Shown here piece by piece: positions 1-7,784 of a stretch of DNA of 64,000 bases. The stretch comes from Lachnospiraceae bacterium EP-SM-12S-S03. GTDB taxonomy: Bacteria > Bacillota > Clostridia > Lachnospirales > Lachnospiraceae. The stretch is taken from contig JAJBSL010000007.1 of the NCBI GenBank assembly GCA_020540725.1, positions 67,715-131,714 of the forward strand, written 5' to 3'. The first letter of the stretch is position 1; each line of letters opens with the position of its first letter. Position numbers and translations under genes: made by a program. Under the pieces are notes generated by a model. The model ran no database searches, was not told the origin of the DNA, and was given only the letters and a program-made list of their open reading frames with translations.

Positions 1-1950
<1,950 letters not shown>

Positions 1951-1986
1951 TCACGCTTTCGTGTTTATTTTTTCACATATATTTAT

Positions 1987-2015
1987 ATTATAATCCTACC
2001 CAAAACAAAAGTCTA
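1987..2015 (-). promoter_or_regulatory. Sigma-A promoter of nifJ
   Basis: On the minus strand a -35-like TAGACT (2015-2010) and a perfect -10 TATAAT (1992-1987) are separated by 17 nt and lie about 50 nt before the nifJ start. The -35 sits inside the right arm of the ychF terminator, so the two signals overlap. Confidence 0.6.
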
Positions 2016-2058
2016 GTGATTCTTTGTTCCTTTTGGGAAACAATCACCAGACTTTTTA
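2005..2058 (-). terminator. Rho-independent terminator after ychF
   Basis: Inverted repeat arms at about 2007-2020 and 2043-2056 (AAAAGTCTRGTGAT and its complement, one mismatch) enclose a 22-nt loop and are flanked by A/T runs on both sides. It lies 25 nt past the ychF stop. Confidence 0.8.
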
Positions 2059-2080
2059 TCCTGTTTAGGTAAAATCCAGA

Positions 2081-3178
2081 TTATACATTGAATCGGAACA
2101 GGATAATATCTCCATCCTGTACCACATATTCTTTACCTTCCAATCTTACAAGACCTTTTTCTTTAGCAGCGTTATATGTTCCGCATTCCATCAGATCATC
2201 ATAGCTTACGATTTCAGCACGAATAAATCCCCGTTCAAAATCAGAGTGGATCTTACCTGCTGCCTGTGGTGCTTTTGTGCCTTTCTTAATAGTCCATGCA
2301 CGCACTTCCGGCTCTCCTGCTGTCAGATAGCTGATCAGACCAAGAAGGTGATAACTTGCACGAATCAATTTCTCAAGACCGGATTCTGTAAGTCCCAGAT
2401 CCTCAAGGAACATTTTCTTCTCATCATCATCTAATTCTGCAATTTCCTGTTCAATCTGTGCACATACGACAAATACTTCGCATTTTGCTTCTTCTGCATA
2501 TTTGCGAACAGCTTGCACCCCTGTATTATCCGCTCCATCATTTGCCAAATCATCCTCTGTTACATTGGCAGCAAAAATCACCGGTTTGTATGTAAGAAGA
2601 TTGTAGCTTTCCAGCCACTCCTGCTCATCTTCATCATTCGCTTCAAATCCACGGGCAAGTTTTCCTTCCTCCAGATATGCTTTTAATCGTTCCATCAATG
2701 CCAATTCTTTGGCAACGGTTTTGTCATTTCTTGCCACTTTTACTGCTTTGGCAATTCTTCTCTCCAGAATCTCAATATCCGAGAAAATAAGTTCTAAGTT
2801 GATCGTCTCGATATCACGGAGCGGATCGATACTTCCGTCTACGTGTACAATATTACTATCTTCAAAACATCTGACTACGTGTACGATCGCATCTACTTCT
2901 CGGATGTTGGCAAGGAACTGGTTGCCAAGGCCTTCTCCTTTTGATGCTCCTTTTACAAGTCCCGCAATATCTACAAATTCAATTGCTGCAGGAACGATTT
3001 TCTTTGTATGGTACATCTCTCCCAACACATCCAGACGCTTGTCCGGCACAGTAACAACCCCTACGTTCGGGTCAATCGTACAAAACGGATAGTTTGCCGA
3101 CTCAGCCCCTGCTTTTGTCAGGGAGTTAAATAACGTACTTTTTCCAACATTTGGAAGTCCAACGATACCTAATTTCAT
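2081..3178 (-). CDS. ychF: Redox-regulated ATPase/GTPase YchF (Obg-like)
   Basis: A 365-residue P-loop NTPase of the Obg/YchF family, a ribosome-associated ATPase linked to stress and translation control. The P-loop GLPNVGKST is near the N-terminus, the G2/G3 region shows [19 protein letters not shown], and the C-terminal TGS domain ends in the family-typical ILFRFNV. The start is set at [13 protein letters not shown] because this matches the family N-terminus and length (363-367) and has AGGTAAAG upstream. The frame stays open about 35 codons further upstream to 3283, but that part derives from the inserted island. The first six codons are duplicated at 5521-5538, which marks this gene as the island's integration target. 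Confidence 0.96.
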   Translation of the reverse strand: MKLGIVGLPNVGKSTLFNSLTKAGAESANYPFCTIDPNVGVVTVPDKRLDVLGEMYHTKKIVPAAIEFVDIAGLVKGASKGEGLGNQFLANIREVDAIVHVVRCFEDSNIVHVDGSIDPLRDIETINLELIFSDIEILERRIAKAVKVARNDKTVAKELALMERLKAYLEEGKLARGFEANDEDEQEWLESYNLLTYKPVIFAANVTEDDLANDGADNTGVQAVRKYAEEAKCEVFVVCAQIEQEIAELDDDEKKMFLEDLGLTESGLEKLIRASYHLLGLISYLTAGEPEVRAWTIKKGTKAPQAAGKIHSDFERGFIRAEIVSYDDLMECGTYNAAKEKGLVRLEGKEYVVQDGDIILFRFNV

Positions 3179-3180
3179 TT
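3161..3180. repeat. Candidate attachment site, ychF side
   Basis: AACGATACCTAATTTCATTT covers the start codon and first codons of ychF in reverse complement. It matches 5521-5540 at 19 of 20 positions, the only difference being A versus T at the seventh base, and in the same orientation. The 2.36 kb between the copies consists of mobile-element relics, as expected for the two ends of an integrated element. Confidence 0.7.
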
Positions 3181-3301
3181 TTATCTTTACCTGTCTGAAA
3201 ACCCTTGATTTTACTGGGTTTCCGCCTTTCTCTATATTTCTTTTACGCCCTTTTTGTTTAACTAGCGGCGTAGCTTGTTTCAAAGTCTAATGCAAATATA
3301 A

Positions 3302-3330
3302 AGTATAGCATAAGGTTCTTGTTTTTTCAA
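3302..3330 (-). promoter_or_regulatory. Promoter now driving ychF
   Basis: TTGAAA (3330-3325) and TATACT (3307-3302) are spaced by 17 nt on the minus strand, 124 nt before the ychF start. It lies inside the island, so the insertion appears to have replaced the original read-through expression from thiN with a promoter of its own. Confidence 0.65.
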
Positions 3331-3383
3331 TCTTATCAAACAGATATTCTTCCTTAACAGACAAATATTTCAGCTATTAAAGG

Positions 3384-3566
3384 CTATATAATCAATTCTC
3401 GATGAATGTATTCCTCAAATTCTTTACGCTTCACTAACTTTCGTGTTCCAACATATAAAACAAAAGGACAGTTTGGTTGTTTCAACATGGAATCAATCTT
3501 GTTGATACCTATGTTGCTATATTCAGCGGCTTCCCCTTTCGTAATCCCCAGTTCCACTCGACAAAA
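3384..3566 (-). pseudogene. Excisionase (Xis-like) C-terminal relic
   Basis: A 60-codon open stretch without a usable start ends at TAG 3386-3384. It reads ...GEAAEYSNIGINKIDSML, then QPNCPFVLYVGTRKLVKR, then KEFEEYIHRELII. This is the winged-helix/MerR-like pattern of Tn916/Tn1549-type excisionases: an EAA-Y-IG helix, a cysteine/phenylalanine strand, then G-x-x-x-L-I/V-KRK-F-E. The N-terminal dozen residues are missing and the frame is closed by a stop at 3569-3567, so the gene is truncated. Its position beside the att-like repeat at 3161 fits the usual xis/int end of such elements. The integrase itself is absent. Confidence 0.6.
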
Positions 3567-3905
3567 CTATGCCAATCAGTTTTGAAATTTTTGAAAAAAT
3601 TTTGAGGAGAAAAAAATGCGCCTGCAAGACGCAGACAGACGCATAGGAAATAACAGCAGTATTTAATTAATTTGACAGTTCATCTACATAGCCCAAATAT
3701 CCCGTCAGTGGATAATGGCTTTTTTAATAATGCAGATACATTTTAAAGATATTCAATAAAAAGGAGCATAGCGATTACCTCCATAACACCGCCATACCCT
3801 TTCTATCTGTTAAGATTTTGAGCGCAGAAAATTTTCTGTCCAGCAGCGTTTTTTCTTTTCTGCCGCTGGCAGATAATATAAAAAATATGAAACTTTTATT
3901 TTGCT
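3567..3905. other. Gene-free relic DNA inside the island
   Basis: No intact gene is visible. On the minus strand a short tail at about 3671-3724 reads PLTGYLGYVDELSN followed by a stop and may be the end of a lost element gene. An inverted-repeat-rich stretch at 3815-3885 containing CAGCAGCG and CCGCTGGC may be a terminator beyond the MATE fragment. Nothing here was assignable to a family. Confidence 0.35.
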
Positions 3906-4265
3906 TTATTTGTCGGAACAAATCCTAGCTTCTGTTAATTCTTTATGGAGATGTAATGCCATAAAGGTTGTGACAATAGCAGAAATAATATCTGCGATCG
4001 GTTGAGCATATAGTATTCCATTCATTCCCCAAAGTGCCGGAAGAAGCATAATAACAGGAACAAAGCAAATACCTTGTCGACAAGCTCCAAGAATAAAACC
4101 GGCAGTACCTTTCCCAAGTGCAAGGAATAAAGAAGAATATACTGTATAAAAGCCAAAGAGGAAGAATGAAAAGCCATTTACCATAAGCGATTTTTGTCCA
4201 ACAGTAATCATGGCTTCATTTCCGTTTGCAAATTGTGAAATAATTTGAGCGGAAAATAGTGCCAT
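3906..4265 (-). pseudogene. MATE efflux pump, C-terminal fragment
   Basis: 119 residues resemble the last quarter of a Na+/drug MATE antiporter of about 440 residues: ...FGFYTVYSSLFLALGKG, then ACRQGICFVPVIMLLPALWG and GILYAQPIADIISAIVT. These are the paired helices and the Q-P-I/x-A-D motif seen near the end of MATE proteins. The frame is open only a little further upstream before a TGA near 4301, and the first three quarters of the pump are missing. It is best read as truncated cargo of the island. A complete unrelated-length MATE gene is present at 57557. Confidence 0.75.
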
Positions 4266-4306
4266 AAGTGACCCGGCGATTACTGCATCGCCATATCCAT
4301 ATCAAA

Positions 4307-4531
4307 ATGACAAAAAGGAAATACTCAAAATCATGCGGCATTTCTATGTATGAGGTATTTCAGTTTTTACTTCTGTTAGCATTTCAAGGGAAGAATCTTT
4401 TTCGTTTTCTGAATGAAACTTCCTATAACTGGAGCAGATTTCTTTTGCTCCTTGCCCGTGTCTACGATCACATAGAACACAAATGCCAGAGGGGTTTTAC
4501 TCTTCTTACACTTGGCTGGTCGGATGGGTAA
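4307..4531 (+). mobile_element. IS4-type DDE transposase, internally deleted relic
   Basis: This is the only plus-strand relic in the island. It reads MTKRKYSKSCGISMYEVFQF, then LLAFQGKNLFRFLN, then ETSYNWSRFLLLLA, then RVYDHIEHKCQRGFTLLTLG and a stop after GWSDG. These blocks match, in order, separated N-terminal segments of a family of IS4-like transposases common in Clostridia, but the residues that normally separate them are missing. Both deletions are in frame and join at similar short sequences (RFLN and LLA), which suggests deletion between short repeats. The catalytic C-terminal half is gone and no terminal inverted repeats were found. Confidence 0.6.
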
Positions 4532-4539
4532 AACTTTAT

Positions 4540-4719
4540 TAAATGATACGGTTCATATTATCCATAAGCTGATGATCTGCTGATTGTTACAAGTTGAATA
4601 TCATCATATCCGATTTTTTCAACCAACTTTCTTTTGAATTCTGCCACATGCTAACCATGAGCAGTCTGCAACGCCAAACTTCCTGTACTATCAAATCTCT
4701 TTGCAATCAAGTAACACAT
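4540..4719 (-). pseudogene. DUF6718-like protein, two nonsense codons
   Basis: From the ATG at 4719 the minus strand reads MCYLIAKRFDSTGSLALQTA, HG, stop, HVAEFKRKLVEKIGYDDIQL, VTISRSSAYG, stop, YEPYH. The pattern MCYLIAK...H-G-K-H...FKRK...QLVTISR-P/S-AYGEYEPYHF is that of a small family of unknown function carried by clostridial conjugative elements (DUF6718, recalled from memory). Lys and Glu codons appear to have become TAG and TAA, and the 3' end is cut off beside the transposase fragment. Its start overlaps the 3' end of toxN, so the two were probably co-translated. Confidence 0.6.
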
Positions 4720-5280
4720 GGTTCAACACCTTTTTCCTTTCATACTTATCACATAGCACCTCAAGTGCTTGAAAATCCAATGCTGATTTCACATACCCGG
4801 CCGTTATATCATTTGATGCTTTTTGATTGTACATCACTTTGGCATTTGAAATAATTTTTTCACGGTGTTTACGTATAAAATCATTTCATTGTGAACAAGG
4901 TCTTTATATGTACTATCTGATTCATTTTCCAAATCATATAATTCAAGTTCTGATGTAGGGGCCGGAATCATATGGCTAATTCTGAGTGTGCCCTTTAATT
5001 CTTTTTCACCATCTTTATTTTTTACTACAATTCGTATAATTGGCACAATACTTTTCTTAATGACCTTATTTGCTCCCGCAATCTGATAATCCGAATCTTT
5101 GGGTGATGACATCGGAACATAATGAACATAATAATGATATTGTCCCATCTGTAAAACCACACCCAAATATTTTCTAGTATGCGTTCGAGAATTAATTTTA
5201 TCGGAATACACGTTTGGAAATTCCTTACGCAACCACTCCACATAATCGTCTGTAACACTATATAATTTGAATTCTTCCAT
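4691..5280 (-). pseudogene. toxN: Type III toxin, ToxN/AbiQ family endoribonuclease, frameshifted
   Basis: The first frame (5280 to 4834) gives 148 residues starting MEEFKLYSVTDDYVEWLRKE and containing KYLGVVLQ, PMSSPKDSDYQIAG and GTLRISHMIPAP, the ToxN/AbiQ fold signature. At the T-run 4880-4877 (minus strand) one base appears to be missing. Shifting frame continues the family C-terminus as FIRKHREKIISNAKVMYNQK and then AGYVKSALDFQALEVLCDKY, ending at TGA 4693-4691, for about 196 residues in total. A 9-bp tandem duplication (5115-5132) also doubles HYV in front of PMSSPK. The toxin cleaves cellular RNA and processes its own repeat antitoxin. Loss of the C-terminal helices probably inactivates it unless the frameshift is a read error or is suppressed. 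Confidence 0.85.
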
Positions 5281-5312
5281 CCGTATCTCCTTTTATTTAT
5301 TTTTCCTTATAC

Positions 5313-5339
5313 GAAAACAAGGGAGCTAATGCTCCCTTT
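5313..5339 (-). terminator. Attenuating terminator between antitoxin repeats and toxN
   Basis: AAGGGAGC, a 4-nt loop, then GCTCCCTT (5319-5338) form a perfect 8-bp stem. On the minus strand it is followed by TGTTTT. A terminator between the repeat RNA and the toxin gene is the hallmark of type III toxin-antitoxin loci, where it sets the antitoxin:toxin ratio. Confidence 0.85.
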
Positions 5340-5417
5340 GAGTTTAAAATCCTCCACTTATATGGCAGGAGCTCTCCCGAGTTTAAAATCTTCCACTTAT
5401 ATGGCAGGAACTCTCCC
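5340..5417 (-). ncRNA. toxI: ToxI-type antitoxin RNA: two tandem 39-nt repeats
   Basis: Units 5379-5417 and 5340-5378 are exactly 39 nt and differ at only two positions. On the minus strand each begins GGGAGAG, contains CCTGCCATATAAGTGG and ends TTTTAAACTC. They sit between a consensus promoter and the intervening terminator, directly upstream of toxN and in the same direction, which is the standard type III layout. By analogy, the RNA would be cut by ToxN into 39-nt pseudoknots that inhibit the toxin. Two repeats are few compared with classical ToxIN but are known in related families. This is not a CRISPR array because there are no spacers. Confidence 0.85.
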
Positions 5418-5442
5418 GAAGATAGCTTCTCTATCTAAGAAT

Positions 5443-5471
5443 AGTATATGATAAATTCATAAAAATAGCAA
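5443..5471 (-). promoter_or_regulatory. Promoter of the toxin-antitoxin locus
   Basis: TTGCTA (5471-5466) and TATACT (5448-5443) are spaced by exactly 17 nt on the minus strand, about 25 nt upstream of the first antitoxin repeat. Confidence 0.75.
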
Positions 5472-5520
5472 CTTTTTTATGTAATTGTTGCGAGGATATT
5501 TATGAAATCAGTCTCATAAT

Positions 5521-5540
5521 AACGATTCCTAATTTCATTT
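5521..5540. repeat. Candidate attachment site, thiN side
   Basis: AACGATTCCTAATTTCATTT repeats 3161-3180 with one mismatch in direct orientation. On the minus strand it reads ATGAAATTAGGAATCGTT (Met-Lys-Leu-Gly-Ile-Val) behind a GTGAGGAT ribosome site, so a stub of the original ychF start remains. The stub frame hits a stop after 12 codons. Confidence 0.7.
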
Positions 5541-5568
5541 ATTTATCCTCACATTCATTTTTTCACTA

Positions 5569-6240
5569 TTATATAGTATCCCTTGTTTCCATCAGAATTA
5601 CAAGTCCTTTCGGGAATGTAATCGTAACCTTTTCTTCTTTCGCCTGATTGCTCACACAAAGACTATCGTATGGCGTTAATGTATGATCTGTCAACGGATA
5701 TTTCGCGCCCTTGATGTAGAAATGCTCCACAGTTCCACCGAGAGGAAATACCGAAAAATACGATCCGAACATTTCCCCCTTGCAAAGAACCGCTTCTTTT
5801 TCTATGATACGGATCCGGTTATGACTATCCCGTATCTCCGCATGGATTCCTTCATTGTGCGGAATCGAAAGCACCTGGATATTTCCGAGTACATGATCCA
5901 GCCTTGTTCCCGTTGCTCCATATATAAAAATATCCGTGCAGCCTTTCTCCATAGCGAGCCGCACTGCAATCTCTGTATCTGTCGCATCTTTCACCGGATT
6001 GAATTCCCGTACTGGAAGATCTGTTTCTTCTTTGTAATATCGGATAATCTCTTCCGGGAGACTATCAAAATCTCCTACGATATAATCCGGCTTAATCTGA
6101 TGTTCGTATAGAAAAAGATTTCCGTGATCCACACCGATCAAAAAGCATGGATCCCCGGAGTGTCGATGTTCTTCCAACTCTTCTAACACAAATGTTTCTT
6201 CCAACATACCGCCGCTTATAATGACCGCCTTAGTTTTCAT
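5569..6240 (-). CDS. thiN: Thiamine diphosphokinase
   Basis: A 223-residue cytoplasmic enzyme that transfers pyrophosphate from ATP to thiamine to give thiamine diphosphate. Family motifs are GVDHGNLFLYEHQIKPDYIV, then GDFDS near residue 57, DATDTEIAVRLA and YGATGTRLDH. The last is the ThiN loop that binds nucleotide and thiamine. The start overlaps the end of rpe by 11 nt and it is the last gene of the long minus-strand run. The mobile island begins 28 nt beyond its stop codon. Confidence 0.95.
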   Translation of the reverse strand: MKTKAVIISGGMLEETFVLEELEEHRHSGDPCFLIGVDHGNLFLYEHQIKPDYIVGDFDSLPEEIIRYYKEETDLPVREFNPVKDATDTEIAVRLAMEKGCTDIFIYGATGTRLDHVLGNIQVLSIPHNEGIHAEIRDSHNRIRIIEKEAVLCKGEMFGSYFSVFPLGGTVEHFYIKGAKYPLTDHTLTPYDSLCVSNQAKEEKVTITFPKGLVILMETRDTI

Positions 6241-6895
6241 AGCTTTTCAAAATCTCCATGAACTGTTTTGTATTTTCTGCCGCCTCTCCTTTGAAAACTG
6301 CAGAACCGGCTACAATAATATTTGCTCCCGCATCCAAAACTTCTTTTACATTTGTCAAATAAATCCCCCCGTCTACCTGAATATCTGTCTTCAGTCCTTT
6401 TGCATCAGCAAGGGCTCTTGTCTCTTTGATTTTCTCAAGAGAAGTTTCGATAAACTTCTGTCCTCCAAATCCCGGGTGTACTGACATGATCAACACCATG
6501 TCTACTTCTTCTATATACTCTTCCAACGCAGCTACCGGGGTGTCCGGACAAATGGAAATTCCCACTTTCAATCCGCATTCTCTGATCTTTGCAATAGTAG
6601 CATGAACATCCTCACAGGCTTCTAAATGAATCGTGATCAGATCTGCTCCTGCCTCCTTAAATGCATCAATATAACGGATCGGCTCGGTGATCATCAAATG
6701 TGCGTCCATAACCTGTTTGGTGCAACTTTTGATAGATTTGAGTACCGGCATTCCGAAAGAAATGCTTGGTACAAAAATTCCATCCATCACATCAAAGTGA
6801 AGATACTTTGCCCCGTTCTCCTCTGTGGATTTGATTTCCTCTCCAAGATTTTTAAAATCTGCCGCCAATATTGACGGTGCCAAAATGTAATTCAT
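6230..6895 (-). CDS. rpe: Ribulose-phosphate 3-epimerase
   Basis: A 221-residue TIM-barrel enzyme that interconverts ribulose 5-phosphate and xylulose 5-phosphate in the pentose phosphate pathway. It shows LAPSILAADFKNLGEEI at the N-terminus, LHFDVMDGIFVPSISFG with the metal-binding His-x-Asp, MSVHPGFGGQKF near residue 140 and QVDGGI before the phosphate-binding loop. The length is typical. It lies 2 nt after rsgA, an order usual in Clostridia and Bacilli. Confidence 0.97.
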   Translation of the reverse strand: MNYILAPSILAADFKNLGEEIKSTEENGAKYLHFDVMDGIFVPSISFGMPVLKSIKSCTKQVMDAHLMITEPIRYIDAFKEAGADLITIHLEACEDVHATIAKIRECGLKVGISICPDTPVAALEEYIEEVDMVLIMSVHPGFGGQKFIETSLEKIKETRALADAKGLKTDIQVDGGIYLTNVKEVLDAGANIIVAGSAVFKGEAAENTKQFMEILKSYEN

Positions 6896-6897
6896 CC

Positions 6898-7776
6898 CTA
6901 GTACCTCTTCTTTTCCTTCAATTCGTTATACATTTCCGTATAGTTCTGATATCGTATTTTATGAATCTTCCCTTCTTCCAACGCCTTCTTAACTGCACAC
7001 CCCGGTTCGTGGATGTGGTCACACCCATTGAACTTACACTGCCCTTCATAAGGCTCAAATTCCGGAAAATAATATTTCAATTCTTCTTTTTCAAATGCAT
7101 TTACATAGAGAGAGCTAAATCCCGGTGTATCCATAATATAGGAGTTCTCATTAACCGGAATCAGTTCCGAATGGCGGGTTGTATGTTTTCCGCGCTCAAT
7201 TTTTTCGCTGATCGTACCCGTCTCCATCTCAACCTCTGTCTGAAAGAGATTGATCAGGGAAGATTTCCCCACTCCGGACGGACCTGCCACCGCTGAGGTT
7301 TTCCCTTCTAATACTGACTTGACAAGTTCCACATTCTCTTCTTTCTTTGCACTTGTAAATATAATCCGATAGCCACATTTACTGTAGATTTCTTTTAATT
7401 CTCTGATCTCTTCCTCTTCCGCAATATCTTTCTTGTTAAACACAAGAACAACCGGTATCTCTTTGCTTTCCATCATCACAAGAAACCGGTCTAAAAGATT
7501 AAAATGCGGTTTTGGTTTTGTAACCGCAAAAACAACAAGTGCCTGGTCGATATTCGCGACAGCCGGACGAATCAATTCATTCTTCCTCTCCAGTATCTGC
7601 GCAATATTTCCAAGCTTTTTTCCCTCGTCCAAAATATCTATTTCAACATTATCGCCAACAAGAGGTTTTATTTTTTCTTTGCGGAAAGCCCCTTTGGCTT
7701 TACATTCATAAATACCGGATTCTACTACATGAACGTAGTAGAATCCGGCAATTCCTTTTACAATTTTTCCTTGCAT
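6898..7776 (-). CDS. rsgA: Ribosome small-subunit-dependent GTPase A
   Basis: A 292-residue circularly permuted GTPase that helps late 30S subunit maturation. An N-terminal OB fold (residues about 1-65) precedes the permuted G motifs NKKD, then the P-loop AGPSGVGKSSLINLF, then DTPGFSS. A C-terminal zinc knuckle follows with CKFNGCDHIHEPGC (Cys-x4-Cys-x-His-x5-Cys). It follows prkC after 8 nt; the ribosome site lies within the prkC 3' end. Confidence 0.96.
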   Translation of the reverse strand: MQGKIVKGIAGFYYVHVVESGIYECKAKGAFRKEKIKPLVGDNVEIDILDEGKKLGNIAQILERKNELIRPAVANIDQALVVFAVTKPKPHFNLLDRFLVMMESKEIPVVLVFNKKDIAEEEEIRELKEIYSKCGYRIIFTSAKKEENVELVKSVLEGKTSAVAGPSGVGKSSLINLFQTEVEMETGTISEKIERGKHTTRHSELIPVNENSYIMDTPGFSSLYVNAFEKEELKYYFPEFEPYEGQCKFNGCDHIHEPGCAVKKALEEGKIHKIRYQNYTEMYNELKEKKRY

Positions 7777-7784
7777 ATACTTTA

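Larger units (their letters stand above)
3161..5540. mobile_element. Decayed integrative element inserted at the 5' end of ychF
   Basis: The island is bounded by 20-bp direct repeats that each contain the ychF start (Met-Lys-Leu-Gly-Ile-Val in both). At the distal copy the ATG is preceded by GTGAGGATAAATAA, which looks like the original ychF ribosome site, 28 nt after thiN. In order from the ychF side it holds an excisionase relic, a MATE C-terminal fragment, an IS4-type transposase fragment on the opposite strand, a DUF6718 pseudogene and a ToxIN-type toxin-antitoxin locus. No integrase, relaxase or other conjugation gene remains, so it is a deletion remnant that cannot move itself. The present ychF promoter and leader come from the element. 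Confidence 0.7.

Noticed and set aside
3179..3283. N-terminal extension of YchF by about 35 residues
   Set aside because: The extension begins at a TTG without a ribosome site, is highly basic, is encoded by island DNA and is absent from the family; the ATG at 3178 fits family length and the distal att copy.
4691..4834. A separate 47-residue gene after toxN
   Set aside because: Read in the shifted frame it continues the ToxN C-terminus without a gap (IISNAKVMYNQK...), so it is the frameshifted 3' end and not a new gene.
5340..5417. Two 39-nt direct repeats as a CRISPR array
   Set aside because: The repeats are contiguous without spacers and lie between a promoter and a terminator before a ToxN-type gene, which is the type III antitoxin layout.
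5683..6111. Open frame on the plus strand opposite thiN
   Set aside because: It lies wholly antisense to a clear housekeeping gene, has no ribosome site and shows no recognisable family.
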